From positions 1 to 64,000 of the forward strand of contig CAMYMU010000051.1 in the NCBI GenBank assembly GCA_947259575.1: DNA of 64,000 bases. Reading direction: 5' to 3'. Source of the DNA: an uncultured Ectothiorhodospiraceae bacterium. Its GTDB lineage: Bacteria > Pseudomonadota > Gammaproteobacteria > UBA6429 > Thiohalophilaceae. Position 1 is the stretch's first letter; each line of letters starts with the position of its first letter. Below are positions 29,703-38,346 of the stretch, piece by piece. The notes under the pieces were generated by a model, which ran no database searches, was not told where the DNA came from, and saw only the letters and a list, made by a program, of their open reading frames with translations. The position numbers were made by a program, and so were the translations under genes.

Positions 29703-30131
29703 CTACCCAGCTTGTCTCATTTGATGCTTGGAACGAAGCGTAAATGGTTTAAGCGCCTTGGGTAGGTTGATGAAATCACTAAGCAGCACGACAACTTTGT
29801 TTATGTCACCGGATGCAATCTTCATCAGGTACTGAATATTCTTTTCATCTTCGAGGGCGTCATTAAAGTCGCGTAAGATGTAAACACCAAAGTGCTTGCT
29901 ACCTTCGATATGGTTGAGCACTTCTTTGGAGGGACTGGTGCGTGGAATTTTAATGTGTGAAGCACCGATTCGATGCAGTCCTTCTTTGTCTTCCCACATG
30001 TAAAAGGCTTTGTTGCTAAATCGACTTAGCTGGGTAAACAGGTCTGTGACCCGATCCGGATCATAGGTCTCAATGCTGACAATGCGGAAGTTCGCATCAA
30101 GCATTTGATCAAGTTGGTCCAGATAATTCAT
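29703..30131 (-). CDS. Small protein resembling the N-terminal domain of Ycf46-type AAA ATPases
   Basis: A 142-aa soluble protein without the ATPase part. Its pattern, LDQMLDANFRIVSIETYDPDRVTDLF, then KAFYMWEDKEGLHRI, then FGVYILRDFNDALEDEKNIQYLMKIA, then KVVVLLSDFINLPKALK, follows that of the N-terminal domain in Ycf46-like AAA proteins (a strand ending in a W/E-rich turn, a Y-W-x-x-x-x-G-L segment, a VLKDFH-like strand and an ILLSP-x-x-IP-like strand). No Walker motifs are present. Similarity is from memory and weak, so function is unassigned. It follows the repeat element and lies 123 bases downstream of the diguanylate cyclase gene on the same strand. Confidence 0.55.
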   Translation of the reverse strand: MNYLDQLDQMLDANFRIVSIETYDPDRVTDLFTQLSRFSNKAFYMWEDKEGLHRIGASHIKIPRTSPSKEVLNHIEGSKHFGVYILRDFNDALEDEKNIQYLMKIASGDINKVVVLLSDFINLPKALKPFTLRSKHQMRQAG

Positions 30132-30254
30132 AGTTTTGCCTCGAAATGTGAGAATAACCTTACATTAGGTCGCATTCTAACCACAAAACTTGAGCCGATC
30201 TGCGAAATATGTGAAATATTTCAAAAATTTACAATTGGCTGATAATGCTAAATA

Positions 30255-31187
30255 TTACCCTTTTCTACCACCAGTTTGGCTATGTACTTGATTTCTACCG
30301 GCTTTTTTAGCTTGATAGAGGGCAGCGTCGGCGCGGTCAAAAAGACGGCTGGCACTATCACGACGGCCAAGATTGGCGACCCCGATACTGACTGACAAAT
30401 CTAGTTCTTTACCATCAAAAACAAAGGGATAGGTCTGAACCGCGTTACGAATGCGTTCACCGACCTGGCGGGCACCTTCGATGTCGGTTCCTGATAGCAA
30501 TAGGGCAAATTCTTCACCACCATAGCGGAATAACATGTCACTGGTGCGCATGGTTTCTTTAATGCAGTTGGCCATGGATTTCAAAACTGAGTCACCGGCG
30601 CTATGACCGAGTGTGTCATTGACGCGTTTGAAGTGATCGATGTCAATAATTAGGAGTGACAGAGCATTGTCGTGACGATGAGAAAGCTCTACTTCTCTTT
30701 CCAGGCAGCGATCCATCGCTGCACGATTGTTAATTCCAGTCAAAGAGTCCATTTGTGCAGCCTGGAGGGCTTTTTGATATGCAATCGCGTTACGAAGTGG
30801 ATATACCAGGTGATAAATAAGGTTCTCCAGCTCTTCCATTTCATCTTCGCTGAACTTTTTGTTGCGGGTAAATTTCATTTCACCGAGATTGTCACCTGCA
30901 ATACGTAGGCGGTATGCGCAACTATGGCGTTCCTTTTTACCGAAACTGTGTTCCAGCTCTAGCTCAGAGAAATTATATTCCACGCCACCAAAGGGCACCG
31001 TATCGCGCGCGGAGTCCACGAAATATTCGAGGATGCTGCCAACTTCGAGCGATGTTTGAAGCAGCCCAGCCAGCTTCAAAGTGCGTTGTAACTCAGGGAT
31101 ATCAAAATCCTTAATATCTACCGACGTCTCTGGAGCGGCACCTTTTGGTTGCGACTCTCTTCTATCTGTAAATGTGTGAATAGCCAT
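30255..31187 (-). CDS. Diguanylate cyclase (GGDEF domain) with N-terminal sensory region
   Basis: Makes cyclic-di-GMP from two GTP. The C-terminal GGDEF domain (about residues 140-305) has DSLTGINNRAAMDRCL, LLIIDIDHFKRVNDTLGH, the active-site loop as FRYGGEEFALLL, and an intact inhibitory I-site RTSD five residues before it, so product inhibition is expected. Residues 25-135 form a GAF-like or unnamed sensory region (LLQTSLEVGSILEYFVDSA) without membrane segments, so the enzyme is cytoplasmic. The YcgR-type PilZ protein at 4.2-5.0 kb is a possible effector in the same cell. Confidence 0.92.
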   Translation of the reverse strand: MAIHTFTDRRESQPKGAAPETSVDIKDFDIPELQRTLKLAGLLQTSLEVGSILEYFVDSARDTVPFGGVEYNFSELELEHSFGKKERHSCAYRLRIAGDNLGEMKFTRNKKFSEDEMEELENLIYHLVYPLRNAIAYQKALQAAQMDSLTGINNRAAMDRCLEREVELSHRHDNALSLLIIDIDHFKRVNDTLGHSAGDSVLKSMANCIKETMRTSDMLFRYGGEEFALLLSGTDIEGARQVGERIRNAVQTYPFVFDGKELDLSVSIGVANLGRRDSASRLFDRADAALYQAKKAGRNQVHSQTGGRKG

Positions 31188-31319
31188 ACTCGTACTCTTT
31201 GTGTTGTGTTAACACGACTATGCGAACTTTGTGCCAAAATTGACCAGCACTATAAAAAATTAAATAGCTTATAAAAACAATGAGTTATGTGAGCTAGTTC
31301 AAACTGTATGAGCAGATAG

Positions 31320-32108
31320 TCAATTTTCTGTCAGCATTTGGGCGGCAGAATCCCATGTGAAGTGTTTGCCGTTCGGCCAAGGATGGCCGGAATCCATCAT
31401 GTAGAGGAAGGGAAGCACCGCTGATTCTGGTGTGGGTTGCTCACCTGGATCGGCACCAGGAAAGGCCTGTCGACGCATGCCTGTGTTCATGGGGCCTGGG
31501 TCAATGCTGTTGAGGTGGATGTCGGTATTGGATTCCCACTCGTCCTGGGCAGTTTGCATTAGATTGAGACAGGCTGATTTAGTTGCTGCGTAAGCACCCC
31601 AGTATGCTCGGCTGTGAAGTGCGACCTGATCGCTGACAAAAACAATTGCTGAGCGTCCTGCCTGATTGAGCAAACCGGCGCAGTGTTTTAAAAACAGGAA
31701 GTTTGCGGTCAGGTTTATTTGCAGGCACCTGGTCCATTGTTCCAGGTCGGTGTGAACAATCGGGCCGTGCTGCCCGAGTATGGCCGCATTTAGCACCAGG
31801 CCATCAAGTTGCTTAAAATTTTCATGTATGGCAGACGCGAGTTGTTGGTAATTCTCTTCACCGGCTTTTTCCAGATCCATTGGCATAATGACGGCCTGCG
31901 GACTGCCTTGCTGTTCAATTTCATCATAGACGCTTTCGAGTTTTTTTTGAGTTTTACCAAGTAGGATAATGGTTGCACCATAACGTGCAAATTCCAGAGC
32001 AGTACTACGCCCTAAACCATCTCCGGCACCTGTCACCAGAATAATTTTATCCTGTAAGGCATTTTTTGTAGGTGTGTAATCAGCAATAGATATTGTTTCG
32101 TTTGGCAT
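31320..32108 (-). CDS. yciK: Short-chain dehydrogenase YciK
   Basis: NAD(P)-dependent short-chain dehydrogenase/reductase, 262 aa, close to E. coli YciK, of unknown substrate. Cofactor motif VTGAGDGLGRSTALEFA near residue 25, NAA in LVLNAAILG near 108, catalytic residues in VFVSDQVALHSRAYWGAYAATKSACLN-type order (Ser about 157, Tyr about 170, Lys about 174; given here as SDQVALHSRAYW then GAYAATK), and the C-terminal SIDPGPMNTGMRRQAFPG. In Pseudomonas it directly follows ubiG and mupP; here the hpn genes and rmuC lie between. It is last in the leftward series, 30 bases after hpnE. Confidence 0.92.
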   Translation of the reverse strand: MPNETISIADYTPTKNALQDKIILVTGAGDGLGRSTALEFARYGATIILLGKTQKKLESVYDEIEQQGSPQAVIMPMDLEKAGEENYQQLASAIHENFKQLDGLVLNAAILGQHGPIVHTDLEQWTRCLQINLTANFLFLKHCAGLLNQAGRSAIVFVSDQVALHSRAYWGAYAATKSACLNLMQTAQDEWESNTDIHLNSIDPGPMNTGMRRQAFPGADPGEQPTPESAVLPFLYMMDSGHPWPNGKHFTWDSAAQMLTEN

Positions 32109-32138
32109 TATTATTCTTTCTATATAATCATTTGTCTG

Positions 32139-33494
32139 TTAGTCAGTTTTATTTAGATCATTTTGATGAATGAGCTCTGCAGTATAGCGACCACTTATGA
32201 CTGCGGCTTCCAGCGTCGCGGGGTAAGCTGACTTAGTGTAGTCACCCGCTAACCATAGACCATTAATACTGGTATTGTTATCTGGGCGTAGCGCGTTGAC
32301 ACCAACTCGACTGCTAAATGTGGCGCGTTTTTCCTTGATCACCATCGCATCATCAGGACGCGGCCAATGTGGAAAACATTCAGCTAACTCTCCCTCGACA
32401 GTATTGCGTAATGTGTCGTTGTCTTGTTCCATATGTGGCCCGGGACCGCTGATGACCACCGCCATCAATCCTGGTTGCCCCGCCAGGCGCCTGTCAATTA
32501 CCCACTGTGATGTTGTACCGATTAAGGCTTGCACAGGTTGATCAAGTTTTACACTTTTAGGATATTTAATATAGACCGTAACGATGGGGTTATAGCTAAA
32601 GCCACTTAAGTTATAGGCAATGTCATGCAGGGCGGGGTGATTCTTGACTAAGGGCATACAGGCATGGGGTGGTATCGCGAGCACCACATGCCCTGCAGGA
32701 AATGCTTCAGAATCACAGAGAATGCCTGTTACGTGTCGTTGCTGAACAGTAATGTCTGTGACGCGTTTGCTTAGGTGTACGTTGCCACCATGTTGTTCGA
32801 TATAGTCCAGGGCTGGGTCAGGCAGTAAGGCACCAAGATCGATACTTGGCAAGATAAGGTCTGCATCACTTTGTGCGCGGCAGAATGTGTCGTGCAATAC
32901 TCGAACAAAGATACTGGCCGACGCTTCATCGATAGTCGTGTTGAGGCTGGCGAGGCATATGGGTTCCCAAAGTGCTCGAATGTTGGTTAGCGTCTGTTTT
33001 TCTTTTTTGAGCAAGTCGATGACACTAATATCATCATTACCTTTCCCTGTGCCAGCTGTAATAGCATTAACAAATAACTTAAAACCAAACACCAATGCAC
33101 GCCAGCGATCATAAAGTGTAAAACCCTTAGCTCGCAGTAGTCCAATAAACAGGTTTAAGGGTGTGATTAATGCCGGCAGGTGAAGGTTGTATTTATTTCC
33201 ATCGGTTGAGAGTAGGTGCAAGTTAAGACTTTGTCGGATTAACTTGTCGTTAAGTGAGATCCCCAGAATGTTGAACAAGGCTAGAGTATGACGATAGGCA
33301 CCCAGGAGTACATGTTGGCCATTATCAACAGCATAATCATTAAAAGCGACGCGGCGTGCACGTCCACCTAATTGGCGAGCAGACTCTAGCAGCGTAACAG
33401 GATAACCGATGCGACTTAATTCAACGGCACAACTTAGACCAGCCCAGCCGCCACCGACAACCACAACCGATTTCTTGTTAACTTGTTTGGGCAT
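32139..33494 (-). CDS. hpnE: Hydroxysqualene dehydroxylase HpnE
   Basis: FAD-dependent amine-oxidase-superfamily enzyme that reduces hydroxysqualene to squalene in the bacterial three-step route. 451 aa. FAD-binding Rossmann motif VVVVGGGWAGLSCAVELSR near residue 10, then ESARQLGGRARRVAF, DNGQHVLLGAYRHTL near 58 (typical of HpnE), and the C-terminal flavin motif LWLAGDYTKSAYPATLEAAVISG near 415. Its start overlaps the end of hpnD by 17 bases, and hpnD overlaps hpnC by 4, so the three are translationally coupled in the order hpnC-hpnD-hpnE. Confidence 0.93.
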   Translation of the reverse strand: MPKQVNKKSVVVVGGGWAGLSCAVELSRIGYPVTLLESARQLGGRARRVAFNDYAVDNGQHVLLGAYRHTLALFNILGISLNDKLIRQSLNLHLLSTDGNKYNLHLPALITPLNLFIGLLRAKGFTLYDRWRALVFGFKLFVNAITAGTGKGNDDISVIDLLKKEKQTLTNIRALWEPICLASLNTTIDEASASIFVRVLHDTFCRAQSDADLILPSIDLGALLPDPALDYIEQHGGNVHLSKRVTDITVQQRHVTGILCDSEAFPAGHVVLAIPPHACMPLVKNHPALHDIAYNLSGFSYNPIVTVYIKYPKSVKLDQPVQALIGTTSQWVIDRRLAGQPGLMAVVISGPGPHMEQDNDTLRNTVEGELAECFPHWPRPDDAMVIKEKRATFSSRVGVNALRPDNNTSINGLWLAGDYTKSAYPATLEAAVISGRYTAELIHQNDLNKTD

Positions 33495-34356
33495 GTTGTT
33501 TCAGCCAGCGCTTGTGGCGTTTGTTTTCTTTGCGTTTGGTCTTCCAGGCGATCCAGATTTTTCGTAGAAGTGGAAGGCTGATGCGTCTTGTCAGGACATG
33601 ACAACCATCATTAACAACTTCATTCAGCAGAGTGTGGTAGATTTCAGCCATGATAATGCCGGTTCGTTGGGTGAAACGGTCTGACTCAGGCAGTTGTTCA
33701 AAGGCCTTTTTGTAATATGATTCGGCTCGCTCAACCTGAAATGCCATCAGTTTCTGAAAAGCGTCGGTATGCTTTTGCTGGCGAAGGTCTTGTTCCGTGA
33801 CTCCAAACCGTTCAAGCTCATCTTGTGGTAAGTAAATCCTGTCATTCAATATGTCATCGTAAACATCTCGAATGATGTTGGTTAACTGAAACGCCATGCC
33901 CAGGTCATTTGCATACTTTAGAGTTTGCCTGTCCTGATAGCCAAAAATTTCAGCTGACATGAGCCCAACCACGCTGGCGACACGATAGCAATAAAGCCCT
34001 AATTCTTTAAAGTTGGCATAGCGTTTTTGGTGTAGATCCATTTCCATACCATCGAGTACTTCCTGAAAATATTCTTCAGGTAAATTGAATGAAGTCACGA
34101 TGGGTTTGAGTGCCTGAGTGATTGGGTGTTGGGGTTGTCCTGCGTATAGGTTTTTTATTTCTTGATGCCACCAGCTGATCTTGGTTTGTTTGATCGTAGG
34201 GTCGGCCCGTGAGTCGACAATATCATCAACCTCACGGCAAAAAGCATAAACAGCAATAATCGCATCACGTTTTTTTTCAGGTAAAGATAAAAAGCTGTAA
34301 TAAAAGCTAGAACCGCTCTTGGCAGCTTTGTCCTGGCAATATTCTTGAGGTGTCAT
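33478..34356 (-). CDS. hpnD: Presqualene diphosphate synthase HpnD
   Basis: Joins two farnesyl diphosphates head to head into presqualene diphosphate, step one of the HpnCDE route. 292 aa of the trans-isoprenyl diphosphate synthase fold. The two aspartate-rich Mg-binding motifs are visible: FCREVDDIVD near residue 41 and QLTNIIRDVYDDILNDRIYLP near 165; SFYYSFLSLPEKKRDAI is the conserved N-terminal region. The C-terminus is basic (KTKRKENKRHKRW). It overlaps hpnC by 4 bases (ATGA) and hpnE by 17. Confidence 0.93.
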   Translation of the reverse strand: MTPQEYCQDKAAKSGSSFYYSFLSLPEKKRDAIIAVYAFCREVDDIVDSRADPTIKQTKISWWHQEIKNLYAGQPQHPITQALKPIVTSFNLPEEYFQEVLDGMEMDLHQKRYANFKELGLYCYRVASVVGLMSAEIFGYQDRQTLKYANDLGMAFQLTNIIRDVYDDILNDRIYLPQDELERFGVTEQDLRQQKHTDAFQKLMAFQVERAESYYKKAFEQLPESDRFTQRTGIIMAEIYHTLLNEVVNDGCHVLTRRISLPLLRKIWIAWKTKRKENKRHKRWLKQHAQTS

Positions 34357-35276
34357 CGAGATGATCTGCTTTTAATAGTTGAGCTGATTTTAGCATGAGT
34401 CCTGTCTGGGCGAAAATAAATACTGCGTGTGGCAATTTTTAGCCAGTCCAGCTTGCTCAGGCTAGGGCGCGCAAAGACATTAGTTCTCATAGCAAGTTTT
34501 TCGCAAACTAGCAGCCCGCTGACAAGTGTGAGTTTAATCACCCATTTTATTTGGCCCTGTAAATGATTGAGTAACGGCGCACCTGCTACCAGCATGTTGG
34601 TAGCGCGTTGTAATTGAAAATTGACTAGCTGCTGGAGGTTTTCTGAGTTAATTTTTTGTTTAATACTTGTTTCATCAATACCAAATTCGTTCATTTCATC
34701 CAGTGGTATATAAATACGATTTCGTTGCTGAAAGTCATCGTGAATGTCTTGTAGAAAATTAATCAACTGAAGTGCAGAACAGATCGAATCTGATAGTGCT
34801 TGTGTGGTTTTGTTATAGCGGTCATGTAATCGTAATATTAACTCGCCAACTGGGTTGGCTGAATGCTGGCAATAAAAAAGCAGCTCATCGAAATTATTGA
34901 ATCGATTTTTATCGACGTCCATCTTAAATGCAGTAAGCAATTTTTCAAAAGGTAAGATCGGCAGGTGGTATTTGTAGATCGTATCTGCGAGGGCGATAAA
35001 CGTTGTATCTTCAACAGTTTTGTTGGCGGCAATGTCAGCGAGCATAGACGAAAATGTGTTTAAATCTGAGTGGCGTTGACTATCGGTAGCATCACCTTCA
35101 TCAGCAATATCGTCTGCTCGTCGTGCGAAACTATAAATAGCTGCAGTGGCATCACGGTGCCTTTTTTCAACGAGTCTTGATGCGGTCGGGAAATTTTCAT
35201 AGTGGGTGCGCGCCTGCTGTAAACAGGCTGAGTAGGCTGAACGAATTCTGTTATCCATGACGGCGTTATCTTGCAT
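34353..35276 (-). CDS. hpnC: Hydroxysqualene synthase HpnC
   Basis: Converts presqualene diphosphate to hydroxysqualene, second step of the HpnCDE route. 307 aa, a paralogue of HpnD: THYENFPTASRLVEKRHRDATAAIYSFARRADDIADEG carries motif one (given as FARRADDIADEG near residue 51), and INFLQDIHDDFQQRNRIYIPLDE near 172 carries motif two. The start at 35276 is the longest option; the ATG at 35258 is an alternative, and neither has a strong ribosome-binding site. First gene of the squalene operon. No squalene-hopene cyclase gene is in the window. Confidence 0.92.
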   Translation of the reverse strand: MQDNAVMDNRIRSAYSACLQQARTHYENFPTASRLVEKRHRDATAAIYSFARRADDIADEGDATDSQRHSDLNTFSSMLADIAANKTVEDTTFIALADTIYKYHLPILPFEKLLTAFKMDVDKNRFNNFDELLFYCQHSANPVGELILRLHDRYNKTTQALSDSICSALQLINFLQDIHDDFQQRNRIYIPLDEMNEFGIDETSIKQKINSENLQQLVNFQLQRATNMLVAGAPLLNHLQGQIKWVIKLTLVSGLLVCEKLAMRTNVFARPSLSKLDWLKIATRSIYFRPDRTHAKISSTIKSRSSR

Positions 35277-35341
35277 ATTACTTTATTGATGTATAGGCTT
35301 TGAGCATATAATTACACAGCTGACAGATTATAGGGGTCGCT

Positions 35342-35563
35342 ATGAAAAAGTTAAAAATATTCTTGTTTGGTATCATTATCGGTGTACTTGTTGGCTTATG
35401 GTTGGGCATTAATGTCGGTAAAGGTAAGCCCTGGTATAGCAATCCTCTTGAAGAGCGTAGTGTGACAGACAAGATCAAAACCAGCATTGGTGAGGGTGTC
35501 GAAAAGGCCGGTGAGAGTATCGAGCAAATGGGGGAAGACATAAAAGGCAAAATGGATAACTAA
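35342..35563 (+). CDS. Small single-span membrane protein, unknown function
   Basis: A 73-aa protein with an N-terminal membrane helix (IFLFGIIIGVLVGLWLGINVG, about residues 6-26) and a charged amphipathic tail (TDKIKTSIGEGVEKAGESIEQMGEDIKGKMDN, cited in part) resembling the tails of YtxH- or CsbD-like stress proteins. AGGGG lies about 6 bases before the ATG. It is divergent from hpnC and its stop overlaps that of rmuC on the other strand. No family is assigned. Confidence 0.55.
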   Translation: MKKLKIFLFGIIIGVLVGLWLGINVGKGKPWYSNPLEERSVTDKIKTSIGEGVEKAGESIEQMGEDIKGKMDN

Positions 35564-36861
35564 TGCTCTTCGACCGTTTCGTTTTCAGTTAAACCTGCTG
35601 ACTCAGTTTGTTTAACTGCAGTCTCAATTTGTTGAGGTTGTTCAAGTTCTTTGCGGGTGGAAATACCGAGTTCAGTGAATTTTCGTGCGCCGGGTAAGAC
35701 CCGCGAGTCAAATGAGCCGACTGCGCTATTATACGACTTGAGACTCCCTTCAAGACTGCGCCCCAGTTTTTGCAGATGCTCAGAAAAGGTGTTGAGTCTG
35801 GTGTAGAGGTCCTCACCTACCTTGCGGATGACTTCTGCATTTTTGGCTAACTGCTCTTGTCGCCAACCATAGGCAACGGCGCGTAATAGAGCAACAAAAC
35901 TTGTTGGGGTTGCCAGTATGACTTGTTGACGCAATGCATCTTCGAGTAAATTTTTATCATAGTCCAGGGCTGTACTCAAAAACTGATCCCCCGGGATAAA
36001 TAATACGATAAAATTGGGTGCATCTTTGAATTGTGCCCAATATGATTTCTGACTTAATTCGCTAACACGTTGTCTAACGTTTTTTGCATGTCGATTAAGA
36101 TGTGTTTTCCGAGACTCGTCATCTGTCGCTTCAATTGCGCTGAGGTAGGCATCCAACGGTGTTTTAACATCGACGACAATTTCACGCTGATCGGGCATCT
36201 TGACGATCATGTCAGGTCGTAAACGACCTTCGTCTGATTCAACATGTTGTTGTTCAAAGAAATCACAATATTCAACCATGCCAGCTAGTTCAGCGAGGCG
36301 TTTTAGCGTTAATTCACCCCATTGACCTCGTACTTCTGGCCGGCGTAAAGCGTTGACCAACTGTTGAGTTTGATCTTGCAGGTTTTGTTGGCTGCGGGCC
36401 ATGGATTCGAGGTGTGAGTTCAAGGCGCCATACGATTCCTTGCGTTCCTTTTCTATGTTTTGTATCTGTTTGTCAGTTTTTTCCAATGCATCACGGATCG
36501 GTTTCACTAAATTCTCAATCGCTTTTTCACGTTGTTCTAGATCGCCGGATGCCTTGGTTTGAAAATGTTTCAGGTTTTCCTGTGCCAGTTTCAAGAAGGT
36601 TTCATTGTTATGTTTGAGTGCCTGGTTTGAGAGGGTACTAAAAGAATCACTGAGTTGTTGGCGCGCCTGCTCGAAGGCCGCGAGTTTTTCCTGATGATTA
36701 CGCAGTTCAAGCACGAGTTTGGTTTTTAGCTCGGTGTTCAGATTATGCAGTCGTGAATTTTTACGTTGATAAACAATGATACTAATGAGGGCACCCAGCA
36801 CCATACCCCCAAGTGTTGCAAGAGTAAGATAGAGTTGTGTTTCAGTTAGCATGTTTTGCAT
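35560..36861 (-). CDS. rmuC: DNA recombination protein RmuC
   Basis: RmuC limits inversions between short inverted repeats in E. coli; the family has a PD-(D/E)xK nuclease-like core. 433 aa: an N-terminal membrane helix (TLATLGGMVLGALISIIVYQ), a long coiled coil (about 35-180), then the conserved core RRPEVRGQWGELTLKRLAELAGM near 187, EIVVDVKTPLDAYLSAIEA near 235 with the putative catalytic D/K, and FIPGDQFLSTALDYDKNL and ILATPTSFVALLRAVAYGWRQE. It overlaps the upstream phosphatase gene by 20 bases. Its proximity to the inverted repeat elements is coincidental as far as I can tell. Confidence 0.93.
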   Translation of the reverse strand: MQNMLTETQLYLTLATLGGMVLGALISIIVYQRKNSRLHNLNTELKTKLVLELRNHQEKLAAFEQARQQLSDSFSTLSNQALKHNNETFLKLAQENLKHFQTKASGDLEQREKAIENLVKPIRDALEKTDKQIQNIEKERKESYGALNSHLESMARSQQNLQDQTQQLVNALRRPEVRGQWGELTLKRLAELAGMVEYCDFFEQQHVESDEGRLRPDMIVKMPDQREIVVDVKTPLDAYLSAIEATDDESRKTHLNRHAKNVRQRVSELSQKSYWAQFKDAPNFIVLFIPGDQFLSTALDYDKNLLEDALRQQVILATPTSFVALLRAVAYGWRQEQLAKNAEVIRKVGEDLYTRLNTFSEHLQKLGRSLEGSLKSYNSAVGSFDSRVLPGARKFTELGISTRKELEQPQQIETAVKQTESAGLTENETVEEH

Positions 36862-37558
36862 TTATCGGGTTGTCACTATTTATTTGTTCGATCCAGTTTA
36901 GTATTTCATTTGGGTGGTCAACATAAACATCTGCTTTCCAGGCGGCAGGGTCATCGGTTGTTTCAATATAACCATAACGAGCGACCATTGTTCGCATCCC
37001 CGCATCTTTACCTGCGACAATATCACGTTCGGCATCACCTATATATAGGCAAGACTGTGGCTCTACTCCACACTGCCTGGCCGCATGTAGTAAGGGGGCA
37101 GGGTGCGGTTTACGTTGTTCCAGAGTATCTCCGCTGACAATACTGCATGCTCTGATAACAAGTTCTAATGACGACATGAGTGAATCCATTAGAGGATCGG
37201 TCAGCCAGCCTGGTTTGTTTGTTACTATGCCCCAGTTCATATTGTGTTGATGTAGTCCGGATATCAATGCTTCAATACCTTCAAATAACTGTGTGTGCAG
37301 AGCAATGTCTTGTAAATAAAAGGCAAGCAACTCTTGTCGTAGCGGTTCAAACTCGGGGTGGTTTTCATCCAGACCAAAACCAAGTTCAATCAGTGCCTTA
37401 CCGCCATGCGAAACGACAGGGCGAATTTGTTCCAAAGCGAGGGTTGCATGTTGGTGGGCAGCCAATGTCTGGTTTAAGGCATGTGCGAGATCAGGGGCGG
37501 TATCGGCAAAGGTACCATCTAAATCGAAAAGGACCGTTTTAATACTGCGGTTCGACAT
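36842..37558 (-). CDS. gph: HAD phosphatase of the Gph/MupP group
   Basis: Subfamily-IA HAD phosphatase: LFDLDGTFADTAPDL (nucleophile Asp) at the start, VTNKPGWL (motif II), KPHPAPLLHAARQCGV (motif III lysine) and YIGDAERDIVAGKDAGM (motif IV). Annotated families would call it phosphoglycolate phosphatase. Position between ubiG and yciK relatives, and the C-terminal YGYIETTDDPAAWKADVYV, resemble Pseudomonas MupP, which dephosphorylates MurNAc-6-phosphate in peptidoglycan recycling; I cannot decide between the two. The start is taken at the ATG at 37558; a GTG overlapping the ubiG stop and a TTG at 37591 are alternatives. Confidence 0.85.
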   Translation of the reverse strand: MSNRSIKTVLFDLDGTFADTAPDLAHALNQTLAAHQHATLALEQIRPVVSHGGKALIELGFGLDENHPEFEPLRQELLAFYLQDIALHTQLFEGIEALISGLHQHNMNWGIVTNKPGWLTDPLMDSLMSSLELVIRACSIVSGDTLEQRKPHPAPLLHAARQCGVEPQSCLYIGDAERDIVAGKDAGMRTMVARYGYIETTDDPAAWKADVYVDHPNEILNWIEQINSDNPINAKHAN

Positions 37559-37572
37559 CTTGGAATGGTATG

Positions 37573-38295
37573 TCACGCCACTCGCTGACAATGAACCAGG
37601 TAATTGACGTCAACGTCATAACCGAGGCTGTATGTTTTAGTGAAGGGGTTATAACTCATGCCGGTTATCTCATTGACATTTAAAGAGGACTGACGCGCCC
37701 AGGCAGAAAGCTCCGAGGGTTTAATGAATTTCTGGTATTCATGGGTACCCTTTGGCAATAAACGCAAAATATACTCAGCGCCGACAATCGCGAATAAAAA
37801 TGATTTGGGGTTACGGTTCAAGGTTGAGAAGAACACATGCCCACCGGGTTTAGCTAGCTTCATGCAGGCATTGATCACGGATGCCGGTTCAGGGACGTGC
37901 TCCAGCATTTCCATACAGGTCACGACATCAAATTGACCAGGGTGTTGTGCAGCAAAGTTCTCGGCAGTACTTCGCTGATAGTCGACTTCAACGCCAGATT
38001 CATGTTGATGCAGACGCGCAACGGCAAGGGGCGCTTCGCCCATATCAATACCCGTGACCGAAGCACCATGGCCAGCCATGCTTTCAGCCAGGATGCCACC
38101 ACCACAGCCAACATCAATGACTTTCTTGCCAGCCAGTTTGGCGCGCCGATCAATGTATTCAAGTCTTAGCGGATTGATCTCATGCAGTGGTTTGAATTCA
38201 CTATCGGCATCCCACCAACGTGAAGCCAGTGCTTCAAACTTGTTAATCTCCGCTGCGTCGACGTTGTGTTCGGTATTCTGTTGTTGTGCGTTCAT
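37573..38295 (-). CDS. ubiG: Ubiquinone biosynthesis O-methyltransferase UbiG
   Basis: SAM-dependent methyltransferase carrying out both O-methylations in ubiquinone synthesis. 240 aa: family N-terminus [29 protein letters not shown] (cited as [19 protein letters not shown]), SAM motif [17 protein letters not shown] near residue 60, [16 protein letters not shown] near 123, and the C-terminal [15 protein letters not shown]. Membrane-associated in other species. It lies 51 bases after mtaD on the same strand and just before the phosphatase gene, the standard ubiG-gph/mupP order. Confidence 0.95.
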   Translation of the reverse strand: MNAQQQNTEHNVDAAEINKFEALASRWWDADSEFKPLHEINPLRLEYIDRRAKLAGKKVIDVGCGGGILAESMAGHGASVTGIDMGEAPLAVARLHQHESGVEVDYQRSTAENFAAQHPGQFDVVTCMEMLEHVPEPASVINACMKLAKPGGHVFFSTLNRNPKSFLFAIVGAEYILRLLPKGTHEYQKFIKPSELSAWARQSSLNVNEITGMSYNPFTKTYSLGYDVDVNYLVHCQRVA

Positions 38296-38346
38296 AGGCT
38301 AAGGATAGCGAAATATGGCTCCCCATATAAGCAAAATATCGACGGA

